From Nocardia sp. XZ_19_385 (lineage in GTDB: Bacteria > Actinomycetota > Actinomycetes > Mycobacteriales > Mycobacteriaceae), in contig NZ_JACVEE010000004.1 in the NCBI RefSeq assembly GCF_015355755.1, forward strand, positions 62,001-126,000: DNA of 64,000 nt, written 5' to 3'. Below the pieces are notes generated by a model that saw nothing but the letters and a program-made list of their open reading frames with translations, was not told the origin of the DNA and did not search any database. Positions 47,142 to 55,664 of the stretch are shown here, piece by piece (within the stretch, counting starts at the first letter, position 1; the number at the start of each line of letters is the position of its first letter). Position numbers and translations under genes: made by a program.

Positions 47142-48185
47142 ATGCAGTCGCAGGATCCACCGTCGAATCCGGAACCGTATGCCAAGGAAGGCGAACCGGT
47201 TTACGGGCCCCCGGCGTACGGCCCGTACCCGACGGGCGCCTACCCCGCGGCCTACGGTTATGGCGGGCCGCCGATGCCTCCGCAGCAGCAGCCCCGCGGG
47301 CTGTCTCCATACGGCAGTCCGGCCCGGCACAGCTGGGAGATCGGCCTGTTGTGCGTGGTGGTGGCGATCACCGCGCTGATCTTTCTCCTAGCCGTGCTGG
47401 ACACCTTCATCGTGGTGTTCGTGGGCGGCACCGCGGCCTTCGGCATCTATGCGTTCTATCTGCTCGGTGCCCCGCTGCTGCTGTGGTTCGGCCGCGGCAG
47501 TCTCTATGCCCGACTGCGGGTCAACGGCGTGAAGATGTCGCCGACCCAGTTCCCCGAGGGCTATCAGATGGTGGTCGAGGCCGCCGCCCGGTTCGGGATG
47601 CCGAAGGTCCCCGACGCGTACGTGGTGCTCGGCAACGGTCAGATCAACGCCTTCGCCTCCGGCCACGGCTTCCGGCGTTTCGTCGCCATCAACAGCGACC
47701 TGTTCGAAATCGGCGGCGCCGCACGGGAACCCGATGCGCTCGCGTTCATCATCGGCCATGAGGTCGGGCACATCGCGGCCGGGCACACCTCGTACTGGCG
47801 CATGCTCGGCATGTATCTGGCGCCGTTCCTGCCGCTGCTGGGCCCGGCACTGCTGCGCTCCCAGGAGTACACCGCCGACAACCACGGCGTCTGCTTCCGC
47901 TACTCGGGGACGCCCGCCGCCATGGGCACCCTCGCGGCCGGTAAATACCTCAATACCCTTGTCGCCTATGACGAGATGGCCAACCGGGCGAGCACCGAGA
48001 AGGGCTTCTTCGTCTGGGTGTACAACGCCATGTCCAGCCATCCGGTGCTGACCTGGCGCATGTGGGCGCTGCGCGACCGCACCCGGCACGGCAAGCTGTT
48101 CATGCGCCCGGAGACCCCGCCGCCGCTGGGCGCCGCGACCCCGTACGGACAGGTTCCGGCGCAACCGCCGAAACCTGTCCCGTAG
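47142..48185 (+). CDS. M48 family membrane metalloprotease
   Basis: A 347-residue protease. After a proline/tyrosine/glycine-rich leader (residues 1-60) come two membrane helices (LLCVVVAITALIFLLAVLDTF, FVGGTAAFGIYAFYLLGAPLLLW) and then the zinc motif HEVGH (206-210) with the third ligand Glu242 in QEYTADNHG. This is the layout of HtpX/YfgC-like M48 proteins. TACGGT ends 6 bp before the ATG, so the mRNA may be leaderless. It is inserted between rpiB and the nitroreductase, which are close in mycobacteria. Confidence 0.88.
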   Translation: MQSQDPPSNPEPYAKEGEPVYGPPAYGPYPTGAYPAAYGYGGPPMPPQQQPRGLSPYGSPARHSWEIGLLCVVVAITALIFLLAVLDTFIVVFVGGTAAFGIYAFYLLGAPLLLWFGRGSLYARLRVNGVKMSPTQFPEGYQMVVEAAARFGMPKVPDAYVVLGNGQINAFASGHGFRRFVAINSDLFEIGGAAREPDALAFIIGHEVGHIAAGHTSYWRMLGMYLAPFLPLLGPALLRSQEYTADNHGVCFRYSGTPAAMGTLAAGKYLNTLVAYDEMANRASTEKGFFVWVYNAMSSHPVLTWRMWALRDRTRHGKLFMRPETPPPLGAATPYGQVPAQPPKPVP

Positions 48186-48190
48186 CAACC

Positions 48191-48835
48191 TCAGTCGAAG
48201 ACCGGATCTTCGGTGCGGGTGCGCTTCAATTCGAAGAAGTGCGGGTAGGACGCGAGGGCGACCACACCGTCCCACACCTTCCCGGCGTCCTCGCCACGCG
48301 GAATCCGCGACAGCACCGGACCGAAGAACGCGACACCGTTGACGTGGATGGTCGGCGTGCCGACGTCCTTGCCGACCTTGTCCATGCCGGCGTGGTGGCT
48401 CTTGCGCAGCGCCTCGTCGTAGTCGGTGCTCTCGGCCGCCTGTGCGAGCGCGGCAGGCAGTCCCACCTCGGCCAGCGCGTCGGCGATGATCGCGTCCAGG
48501 GTCTCCTTGGGGGTCGCGCGCTCGTACTCGGCGCGGCGGTCGTGGATGCGGCTGCCCAGCGCGGTGTACAGCGGCGAGAGAACCTTGTCGCCGTGCTCCT
48601 GAGCGGCGGCGATGGCGACCCGGACCGGGCCCCAGCCGGTGGCCATCAGTTCCCGGTACTGCTCGGGCAGGTCCTCGCGGTCCTCGTTGAGGACCGACAG
48701 GCTCATCACGTGGAAGCGGGCCTCGATGTCGCGGACCTTCTCGACCTCCAGGATCCAGCGCGAGGTGATCCAGCACCACGGGCACAGCGGGTCGAACCAG
48801 AAGTCGGCAACATTCTTCTCGGCCGTGTCGGTCAC
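48191..48835 (-). CDS. Mycothiol-dependent nitroreductase/DsbA-like oxidoreductase, Rv2466c-like
   Basis: A 214-residue thioredoxin-fold protein with a CPWC active site (Cys18-Cys21, in [18 protein letters not shown]). Long segments such as [24 protein letters not shown] and [14 protein letters not shown] match Rv2466c, which with mycothiol reduces nitro drugs such as TP053 and protects against oxidants. A GTG at 48835 with GAGAGGA upstream is the start. It ends 6 bp after the convergent M48 gene. Confidence 0.93.
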   Translation of the reverse strand: MTDTAEKNVADFWFDPLCPWCWITSRWILEVEKVRDIEARFHVMSLSVLNEDREDLPEQYRELMATGWGPVRVAIAAAQEHGDKVLSPLYTALGSRIHDRRAEYERATPKETLDAIIADALAEVGLPAALAQAAESTDYDEALRKSHHAGMDKVGKDVGTPTIHVNGVAFFGPVLSRIPRGEDAGKVWDGVVALASYPHFFELKRTRTEDPVFD

Positions 48836-49008
48836 GGGTATGTCCTCTCCATCGGGGGTTCGGCAGCCACGTCTCGGCGCGGCAGGGCCGTTATCGGGAA
48901 CCAACCATGCGACCCCTCGATTCGTTCCCCGGAACGGCAGATTTCCCGACTCCGCCGCCAGTAGGGTTGGGATCGGAGTCCCGGTTCCCACTCGGCAAGG
49001 AGTCCGTC

Positions 49009-50223
49009 ATGAGCCCGGAACGTCATTTCATCGTCGTCGGCGGCGGTCTGGCCGCCGCCAAGCTCGCGGAAGCGTTGCGGGCCAACGACTTCGAGGGTCA
49101 GATCACGCTGATCGGCGCCGAAGAGCATCTGCCCTACGAGCGACCACCGCTATCCAAGGACCACCTGTTCGGCAAGAAGGACCTCGCCGACTTCGTCGCG
49201 GCGCCGGGGCAGTGGTATCGCGATCATCGCATCGAGGTCCGGCTCGGCACCGAGGTGAAGGCAATCAATCGTGCCGCGAAAACTATTGTACTGCCGGATG
49301 ATTCGACGCTCTCCTACGACAGGCTGGCGCTGGCCACCGGCTCCACACCGCGCCGGCTCGAGCTGCCCGGCGCGGAGGGGCCGAACGTCCACCAGTTGCG
49401 CACCATCGAGGATTCCGACGCGATCCTGCAACTGCTGAGTGGCACCCCGAAGATCGGCAGTCTCGCCATTATCGGGGCCGGGTGGATCGGCCTGGAGGTG
49501 GCGGCCGCGGCGCGGTCGGCCGGGGTCGAGGTGACCATCGTCGAGTCCGCGAAGCTGCCGCTACTCGGTGCGCTCGGGCCCGAGATGGGGGAGTTCTTCG
49601 CCCGGCTGCACCGGGACAACGGTGTCGACCTGCGCTTCGACGCCGAGGTAGCCGAGATCGACGCGTCGGGCCTTCGGCTGGCCGACGGCGCCACCATTGC
49701 CGCGGACGCGGTGCTCATCGCGATCGGCGCCGCGCCGAATGTCGGGTTGGCCGCCGCCGCGGGCCTCGATGTCGACAACGGCGTCCTCGTGGACGCGGGC
49801 TTGACCACGAGTGACCCCGATATCGTCGCCGTCGGAGACATCGCCGCACACGATCACCCGCGCCTGCACCGGCGGATCCGCGTCGAGCACTGGGCGAACG
49901 CGCTCAATCAGCCCGCCGTCGCGGCCGCCACCATGCTCGGCAAGTCCGCCGAATACGACCGTCTCCCATACTTTTTCACCGACCAGTACGACGTCGGCAT
50001 GGAGTACACCGGCTACGCGTCACCGGGAGAGTACGAGCGCGTGGTGGTCCGGGGCGATCAGGCCGAGCGTGAGTTCGTGGCCTTTTGGCTCGATTCCCAG
50101 CATCGGGTGCTGGCCGGCATGAACGTCAACGTCTGGGATGTCACGGATCGGATCAAGGAGCTGATCAGCTCCGGCGCCCCGGTCGACCCCGCTCGTCTCG
50201 CCGACACCTCCCTCGAATTGTGA
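49009..50223 (+). CDS. FAD/NAD(P)-dependent oxidoreductase (ferredoxin reductase-like)
   Basis: A 404-residue flavoprotein with two nucleotide-binding glycine motifs, VVGGGLAAAKLAE for FAD at the start and IIGAGWIGLEVAAAARSAG for NAD(P) in the middle, plus VVAVGDIAAHDHP for FAD near residue 280. The layout is that of rhodocoxin and putidaredoxin reductases that feed electrons to cytochrome P450 or oxygenases through ferredoxin. No partner ferredoxin or P450 lies beside it, so the acceptor is unknown. AAGGA precedes the ATG at 49009, divergent from the nitroreductase. Confidence 0.9.
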   Translation: MSPERHFIVVGGGLAAAKLAEALRANDFEGQITLIGAEEHLPYERPPLSKDHLFGKKDLADFVAAPGQWYRDHRIEVRLGTEVKAINRAAKTIVLPDDSTLSYDRLALATGSTPRRLELPGAEGPNVHQLRTIEDSDAILQLLSGTPKIGSLAIIGAGWIGLEVAAAARSAGVEVTIVESAKLPLLGALGPEMGEFFARLHRDNGVDLRFDAEVAEIDASGLRLADGATIAADAVLIAIGAAPNVGLAAAAGLDVDNGVLVDAGLTTSDPDIVAVGDIAAHDHPRLHRRIRVEHWANALNQPAVAAATMLGKSAEYDRLPYFFTDQYDVGMEYTGYASPGEYERVVVRGDQAEREFVAFWLDSQHRVLAGMNVNVWDVTDRIKELISSGAPVDPARLADTSLEL

Positions 50224-50246
50224 TCTGAATCACACTATCTGGAATG

Positions 50247-50273
50247 TGTCGGGAACGGTCGTCTGGTTCCGAC
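50247..50273 (+). promoter_or_regulatory. Candidate ECF42 sigma factor promoter
   Basis: TGTCGG (50247-50252), a 17-bp spacer and CGAC (50270-50273) resemble the TGTCGA/CGTC-type promoter described for ECF42 sigma factors in Streptomyces. It lies about 50 bp upstream of the DGPF gene. Confidence 0.45.
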
Positions 50274-50323
50274 CTACCCTCGAGAGCGCCGGACGGGCGC
50301 GCCGAACGGCGAGGAGCCGAACC

Positions 50324-50722
50324 ATGAAGTACATGCTGCTGAAGACCTACAGCGAAACCGCCTACTGCGACGCCCCGATCGCCGAATGGGCGCCGGAGGA
50401 CATCATGGCGCACATCGAATTCCAGCGTGCCCTCGGCGAGGAGCTGGCCAAATCCGGCGAGCTCGTCGACGCGCAGGGCCTGGCCGGTCCCGAGGAGGCG
50501 CGCATCGTCTGCTCCGACGGACGCTCGGCGCCGGTGGTGACCGACGGTCCCTTTCCGGAGACCAAGGAATTCCTGGCCGGGTACTGGCTGGTGGATGTAG
50601 ACAGTCCCGAGCGCGCCCTGGAGATCGCGGCGCAGGCTTCGGCCGGCCCCGGCCCCGGCGGCAAGCCGATCGGTGAGTACATCGAGGTGCGCGCGGTGAT
50701 GAGCGCACCGGCCGCCGAGTGA
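50324..50722 (+). CDS. YCII-related DGPF-domain protein
   Basis: A 132-residue YCII/DGPF protein. It carries the defining DGPFPETKEFLAGYWLVDVDS (residues 75-95). Such proteins are encoded next to ECF42 sigma factors and are their targets; their activity is unknown. GAGGAG is 7 bp before the ATG at 50324. The stop overlaps the sigma factor start by 4 bp (GTGA), so the two are co-translated. Confidence 0.9.
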   Translation: MKYMLLKTYSETAYCDAPIAEWAPEDIMAHIEFQRALGEELAKSGELVDAQGLAGPEEARIVCSDGRSAPVVTDGPFPETKEFLAGYWLVDVDSPERALEIAAQASAGPGPGGKPIGEYIEVRAVMSAPAAE

Positions 50723-51942
50723 CCAGAGCCGACGAGGATCTGCTGCGCGAGCTGGCGCCGCAGGTCCTCGGCGCGCTGGTGCGCCGCTTCGGCGATTTCG
50801 ACACCGCCGAGGACGCCTTGCAGGAGGCACTGCTTGCGGCGGCGACGCAGTGGCCCGAAGAGGGGCTCCCGGACAACCCGCGCGGCTGGCTGATTCAGGT
50901 GGCGCAACGCCGAATGGCTGATGTCGTGCGCGCCGAGGTAGCCCGGCGCCGCAGGGAGACAACGGTTTTCGATCGCGAGGTCGACGATGCGGAAGCCGTG
51001 GACCGAGACGACACCCTGGCCATGTACTTCCTGTGCTGTCATCCGGCACTGTCGGATGCCGCCGCCATCGCACTGACGCTGCGCGCGGTCGGCGGTCTCA
51101 CCACCGCTGAGATCGCGAACGCTTTCCTGCTGCCGGAAGCGACCATGGCGCAACGGATCACCCGCGCCAAGAAGAAGCTGTCCACCCTCGACCGCCCGTT
51201 CGCCCGCCCCGGCGATGCCGAATGGCGCAACCGCCTCGGCCCGGTCCTGCACGTGCTGTACCTGATCTTCACCGAAGGCCACACCACGACCACCGGCGCC
51301 GAACTCCAGCGCACCGACCTGTCCAGCGAAGCCATCCGCCTGACCCGCTCGATCCACGCCCTGCTGCCCGAGGACACCGAAGTCGCAGGCTTGCTCGCGC
51401 TGATGCTGCTCACCGATGCCCGCCGCGCCGCCCGCACCGGCGCGCACGGCGAACTCATCCCGCTCGCGGAGCAGGACCGCGCCCGGTGGGACCGCCGCTT
51501 GATCGCCGAAGGCGTACGGCTCACGACAAGCACTCTCTCCCAGGGCCTTTCGGGCCCCTATCAGATCCAGGCCGCGATCGCCGCCGTCCACGCCAAGGCG
51601 TTGAGCGCCGACGGCACGGACTGGAAACAAATCCTGGCGCTGTACAACGTCTTCGAGCGCCTGGCCCCGAATCCGATGGTCACCCTGAACCGTGCGGTCG
51701 CCCTCGCCATGGTCGAAGGTCCCTCCGCCGGACTGGCTTTGACGGAAACCATCGAAGACCAGCTCTCCACCAACCACCGCCTCGCCGCCGTCCGCGGGCA
51801 CCTGCATGAAATGGCAGGCGATCACACCGCCGCCATCGCCGCCTACCTGGCGTCCGCGGCCCGCACGACCAGCACCCCCGAACGCGACTACCTCACCCTG
51901 CGTGCAGCCCAATTGCGCTCTATTGCACGCACTTCCAACTAG
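50719..51942 (+). CDS. ECF42-type RNA polymerase sigma factor
   Basis: A 407-residue ECF sigma factor, long for the class. Region 2 is at about residues 10-80 (RRFGDFDTAEDALQEALLAAATQWP, then NPRGWLIQVAQRRMAD), region 4 at 110-165 (ALTLRAVGGLTTAEIANAFLLPEATMAQRITRAKKKL). The remaining 240 residues are the helical C-terminal extension of ECF42, which is required for activity in studied members and replaces an anti-sigma factor. No anti-sigma gene is present. The GTG start lies in the DGPF gene stop. Confidence 0.92.
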   Translation: MTRADEDLLRELAPQVLGALVRRFGDFDTAEDALQEALLAAATQWPEEGLPDNPRGWLIQVAQRRMADVVRAEVARRRRETTVFDREVDDAEAVDRDDTLAMYFLCCHPALSDAAAIALTLRAVGGLTTAEIANAFLLPEATMAQRITRAKKKLSTLDRPFARPGDAEWRNRLGPVLHVLYLIFTEGHTTTTGAELQRTDLSSEAIRLTRSIHALLPEDTEVAGLLALMLLTDARRAARTGAHGELIPLAEQDRARWDRRLIAEGVRLTTSTLSQGLSGPYQIQAAIAAVHAKALSADGTDWKQILALYNVFERLAPNPMVTLNRAVALAMVEGPSAGLALTETIEDQLSTNHRLAAVRGHLHEMAGDHTAAIAAYLASAARTTSTPERDYLTLRAAQLRSIARTSN

Positions 51943-51993
51943 TCGGTGTGTCGCGCGAAGAGAATTTCCGCCGCGATCACCCCTGTCTCATTC

Positions 51994-52007
51994 TGGAACG
52001 TGTTCTA
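51994..52007 (+). promoter_or_regulatory. KstR-like operator before the racemase gene
   Basis: TGGAACGTGTTCTA fits the TnnAACnnGTTnnA box of KstR, the TetR repressor of cholesterol catabolism in mycobacteria and rhodococci, at every fixed base. It is 40 bp upstream of the racemase ATG. Confidence 0.65.
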
Positions 52008-52047
52008 CTTACGGGGATATTCGTAAGCACCCAGGGGGTTTCGAGGC

Positions 52048-53124
52048 ATGAGTGTGGCGCGCGGCCCGCTGGCGGGCATCCGGATCATCGAGCTGGCGAG
52101 TATCGGCCCCGGCCCGCACGCGGGCATGATGCTGGCCGATCTGGGCGCGGACGTGGTGCGGGTGCAGCGCGCGCAGGATCGCACGGCGGCGGCGGTGCAG
52201 CTGCGCGGCCGGACCATCGTCGAGGCCGACCTCAAGAAACCGGGCGATGTCGCCACGGTGCTCGACCTCATCGAACGAGCCGATGTGCTGATCGAGGGAT
52301 TCCGGCCCGGCGTGGTCGAACGTCTCGGCGTCGGTCCGGAGGAGGCGTTGCGCCGCAACCCGCAGCTCGTCTACGGGCGTATGACCGGCTGGGGTCAGGA
52401 CGGCCCGCGTGCCCAGCAGGCCGGTCATGACATCAATTACATCGGCCTCACCGGTGCGCTGAATGCCATCGGCCGCAAGGGTGATCGCCCGCTGCCGCCG
52501 ATCAATCTGCTCGGCGACTACGGTGGCGGCTCGGTCTTCCTGGTGCTCGGCATCCTCGCGGCGCTGCTGGAACGGGAGCGCTCGGGCCAGGGGCAGGTGG
52601 TGGACGCCGCCATGGTCGACGGCGTCATGACGCTCTCGCACGTCTTCTGGTCGATGAGCCAGGTCGGCATGTGGTCCGCTGAGCGCGGCACCAACCTACT
52701 CGACACCGGAATGGCTTGGTACGACACGTATTCCACCGCCGACGGCAAACACATGGCGGTTGGTGCGTACGAACCGCAGTTCTACGCCGAACTGCTGCGG
52801 GTGCTGGAGCTCGACCCGGAATCCCTGCCGCCACAACGGGATCAGGGCAGCCAGGAGGTCCTGCGCAAAGTCTTCACCGAGAAGTTCGCGTCCAAGACCC
52901 AGCAGGAATGGACCGAGCTCTTCGACGGCGTCGACGCTTGCGTCACCCCGGTGCTCACCTTCGCCGAGGCTGCCGACGACGCACACCTGAACGCCCGCAA
53001 CGCCGTGGTCGAGGTCGATGGCGTCCGTCAGCCCGCCCCCGCGCCCCGTTTCTCGCGCACCCCGCCGCCGGACCCCGCGCCCGCACCGGAGGTCGCGACT
53101 CCGATCGGGGAGATCTGGCGCTAG
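52048..53124 (+). CDS. mcr: Alpha-methylacyl-CoA racemase (CoA-transferase family III)
   Basis: A 358-residue CaiB/BaiF family enzyme. It starts GIRIIELASIGPGPHAGMMLADLGADVVRV and has GWGQDGPRAQQAGHDINYIGLTGAL, where the His-Asp pair matches the active site of M. tuberculosis Mcr, and VDAAMVDGV later. Mcr inverts the 2-methyl centre of branched acyl-CoA such as the cholesterol side chain so that beta-oxidation can go on. The start ATG at 52048 follows GAGG. The KstR-like box upstream agrees with a steroid role. A plain CoA-transferase is the main alternative. Confidence 0.88.
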   Translation: MSVARGPLAGIRIIELASIGPGPHAGMMLADLGADVVRVQRAQDRTAAAVQLRGRTIVEADLKKPGDVATVLDLIERADVLIEGFRPGVVERLGVGPEEALRRNPQLVYGRMTGWGQDGPRAQQAGHDINYIGLTGALNAIGRKGDRPLPPINLLGDYGGGSVFLVLGILAALLERERSGQGQVVDAAMVDGVMTLSHVFWSMSQVGMWSAERGTNLLDTGMAWYDTYSTADGKHMAVGAYEPQFYAELLRVLELDPESLPPQRDQGSQEVLRKVFTEKFASKTQQEWTELFDGVDACVTPVLTFAEAADDAHLNARNAVVEVDGVRQPAPAPRFSRTPPPDPAPAPEVATPIGEIWR

Positions 53125-53172
53125 CCGGCGGCCGTTGCGAAGGCCGAGTGACGCGGGTTACAGTCACCGTTA

Positions 53173-53185
53173 GCAAGCCGCTTGC
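53173..53185. promoter_or_regulatory. Inverted repeat GCAAG-CCG-CTTGC before lipP-like gene
   Basis: A short perfect dyad 52 bp upstream of the esterase ATG, of a kind bound by TetR proteins. No regulator gene is adjacent. Confidence 0.35.
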
Positions 53186-53236
53186 AATTGTTACCACCCG
53201 GCTTACCGGCGTATCCGCAGACAAAGGAGTCTGACC

Positions 53237-54481
53237 ATGCCCGCTGCGCGCACCGACGACGCCTCGGACGGACTGTCCCGTCCGGCGCACATGCTGATCG
53301 ACGACCGGTTCACCCCGGTCGCCGCGAAGTTCTTCTCGATGTTCCGGCGCAAGGGTCAGGGCGGCGGAGCGCTCGCGGTCTACCTGCACGGCGAACCTGT
53401 GCTCGACGTCTGGGCGGGCTGGGCGGCTGCCGATCGGCGCTGGACGGCCGACACCATGGCGCTGTCCTACTCCACCGGTAAGGGTGTCGCCGCGACTGTC
53501 GCGAACCGCCTGATCGATCGCGGCGTGCTGGAACTCGACGCACCGGTCGCCACCTACTGGCCGGACTTCGCCGCGCAAGGCAAGGGCGACATCACCATCG
53601 GCGACGTGCTGAACCACCGCGCCGGTCTGCAGCGAATCCGGGACCTGCTGCCCGACCCCGACGATCTACTCGACCACGACAAGGTGGCCGCCGCGATCGC
53701 CGTGTCCGAACCGGATCCGATGCGACTGCGGGCCTCCGGCTACCACGGCCTGACCTTCGGCACCCTGGTCGCCGAAATTGCGCAGCGCGCCACCGGCCGC
53801 ACCTTCCCCGAGATCGTCCGCGCCGAACTCGGAGAAACGCTGGGCGACAACGACTTCTGGTACGGCGTACCACAGCATCAGCGCCATCGCCTCGCCACAC
53901 TCGGACCGCGCCTCGGCGTGGCCCGGGTGCCATTCGACTCGCTCATCGCGCCGTTCTCGGCGCTCCGGCTGGTGCGGTCGGCGCGCAGTGCGGTCTATGA
54001 CGGCTGGGCCGACCTGTCGCTGGGTACGCGGCCCTATGACGCGATGATGCCCGGCTGGAACGGCGTCTTCACCGCCCGGGCGCTGGCCGCGATGTACGGC
54101 GCGATCGCCAATGACGGACTGGTGGGGCACCGTCGACTGTTCCGCCCGGAAACCGTGCGGCAGATCGCGCAGATGCCCGCCAACGGTCGCTACGACTATG
54201 TCCTGGGCGCCGCGCCGCATTTCGCCCGCGGATATCACCGGGCCATCGTCGGGACGCGCCTCCGTCGAGATGCGCTGGGGCACTTCGGAATCGGTGGATC
54301 CGGTGGCATCGCTTTCCCACGCCGCGGTCTCGCGGTCGGCTTCGTCACCAACCATCTCGGCAACCACGCCATGTCCCTCGGTGACGCCCGCCTGCCCTTC
54401 CTGGCGGCAATGTCCGAGCGCGCCGCCGTCGGGGCCCTGACTACCGCACCCTCGGCCCTGCCGCACGAGCAGGCCAGCTGA
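53237..54481 (+). CDS. lipP: Serine beta-lactamase-fold esterase, LipP-like
   Basis: A 414-residue class C beta-lactamase-fold hydrolase. Seen: the SxxK motif as STGK (Ser79, Lys82), a tyrosine in SGYHGLTFG as the probable second motif, and RRDALGHFGIGGSGG in place of the KTG motif. This matches the family VIII esterases such as LipP (Rv2463) that hydrolyse carboxylic esters, rather than true beta-lactamases. No signal peptide is apparent. AAAGGAG precedes the ATG at 53237. Confidence 0.9.
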   Translation: MPAARTDDASDGLSRPAHMLIDDRFTPVAAKFFSMFRRKGQGGGALAVYLHGEPVLDVWAGWAAADRRWTADTMALSYSTGKGVAATVANRLIDRGVLELDAPVATYWPDFAAQGKGDITIGDVLNHRAGLQRIRDLLPDPDDLLDHDKVAAAIAVSEPDPMRLRASGYHGLTFGTLVAEIAQRATGRTFPEIVRAELGETLGDNDFWYGVPQHQRHRLATLGPRLGVARVPFDSLIAPFSALRLVRSARSAVYDGWADLSLGTRPYDAMMPGWNGVFTARALAAMYGAIANDGLVGHRRLFRPETVRQIAQMPANGRYDYVLGAAPHFARGYHRAIVGTRLRRDALGHFGIGGSGGIAFPRRGLAVGFVTNHLGNHAMSLGDARLPFLAAMSERAAVGALTTAPSALPHEQAS

Positions 54482-54496
54482 ACCAGCCCGCGTTGC

Positions 54497-54548
54497 ACAC
54501 CTCTCACGGTCGTGCACCGGACAGCTAACTGAACGGCGTGCGAGGTGT
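54497..54548 (+). terminator. Possible terminator after lipP-like gene
   Basis: Arms 54497-54508 and 54537-54548 (12 bp, one mismatch, 28-base loop) lie 16 bp past the stop. Confidence 0.45.
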
Positions 54549-54723
54549 CGAGCGGCTGCGCGAAGCAGCGCCGCGCAACGGCGGTGACCGAATACAACCG
54601 TCGCGCTGCGTGATTGGATATTGCTACCACCGAGTGGGTTCGCACGTTGCGTTATAGCCCACGCTGATAGGCTGCCGGGGCTCGATGACAGTGGTGCAGG
54701 CCTAGATCGAGGGGGCAAACCTG

Positions 54724-55092
54724 GTGCGATCGGACGAGGGGCACGGGTTGTTCGACGCGGCCGCGAGCGGTGGGTTCCGGATGCCGGTGGATACCGCGCG
54801 ACGGCTCGGGGCCGCCTGCGACGCGCTCCTGGACGGACTGCGGCGCGCCCGCGCAGACAGCGCGGAACTTATTGAGGTGCAAGGATTTCCGGAGCTAACC
54901 TCCGGCCATGCGCTGGCTCGGGGGTTCGGGGCGAAGGGGCAGGAGCACCTCGCGGCGCTCGCTGGTTTCGAAGCGGCTGCGCTGCGCCTGAAAGCCGGGT
55001 ATCTGGCCGCCGGGCGGCTGATCGAAGCAGCCGATGCCGCGAATCAGGCGGCGCTGTGGGCGGCCACCGGGCAACTGGAGGGCACACGATGA
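54724..55092 (+). CDS. Small helical ESX-associated protein (EspC/PE-like)
   Basis: A 122-residue, mostly helical alanine-rich protein with no signal peptide. It resembles the EspC/PE-like partner of ESX secreted pairs in size (about 110 residues), helical content and position. There is no clear YxxxD/E signal: the only candidate Tyr in AGYLAAGRL lacks an acidic residue four places on, so the partner may carry the signal. The start is a GTG at 54724; TAGGCT at 54668-54673 is a plausible -10 upstream. It overlaps the next gene by 4 bp (ATGA). Confidence 0.6.
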   Translation: MRSDEGHGLFDAAASGGFRMPVDTARRLGAACDALLDGLRRARADSAELIEVQGFPELTSGHALARGFGAKGQEHLAALAGFEAAALRLKAGYLAAGRLIEAADAANQAALWAATGQLEGTR

Positions 55093-55664
55093 CCGGCAAC
55101 GGTCCGGGTGCGGCGGGGACCGATCCGGCTTATGTTCCCGATCGTGAATCCTTCGACGCCTACACCCACCAGGAGATCTGGGACCAGGTGCACGAGGCGC
55201 TGGACCCGGCCGCCCTGGGCCGCACGGCCGACGGCTGGCGAGCGGCGGCCCAGACGCTGGCCGAGTCGTTCGAAACCTTCGCTGCCGCGGTGCGCCGCGA
55301 ATTCGGCGACTGGGATGGAAAAGCCGCCGCGGCGGCGCGCGAGTCCACCGAGACGTTCATCCAGGCCGGCGCCGAAGCCCAGCAGGTCTGTGCCGAGGTG
55401 CAGCGCCTGATGGAAGCGAATTCCGCTGCCGCGCAGAAGGTGCGCGACGCCATCCCGAAGCTTCCGGAACCCTATGTGCCGCATGCGGATCCGGTGGTGG
55501 AGGTGGTGGAGGGCGGACCGCGGAAGATGGCCCACGATATCGCCGCCGCCGACGCGCTCGCCGACGCGCAGGACGCGCTGACCTTTCTCTACAACTCGAC
55601 ACTGGTGGCCTCCGGCGACGCGGTGCCCGCCTTCGGCGACGGTGGAAGAGAGTGCGCCCCGTGA
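55089..55664 (+). CDS. WXG-type ESX cargo protein (PPE-like N-terminal domain)
   Basis: A 191-residue helical protein with a WDG turn (FGDWDGKAAAAARE, a WxG motif) between two long helices, as in WXG100 and PPE proteins, and an early YTHQE that could act as a YxxxE signal. It overlaps the gene before (ATGA) and the EspG gene after (GTGA). Type VII systems export such helical pairs. I infer it is the larger partner of the preceding protein. I do not recognise its exact family. Confidence 0.65.
   Translation: MTGNGPGAAGTDPAYVPDRESFDAYTHQEIWDQVHEALDPAALGRTADGWRAAAQTLAESFETFAAAVRREFGDWDGKAAAAARESTETFIQAGAEAQQVCAEVQRLMEANSAAAQKVRDAIPKLPEPYVPHADPVVEVVEGGPRKMAHDIAAADALADAQDALTFLYNSTLVASGDAVPAFGDGGRECAP

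Noticed and set aside
53237..54481. True class C beta-lactamase
   Set aside because: No signal peptide and no KTG box; motifs fit family VIII esterases.
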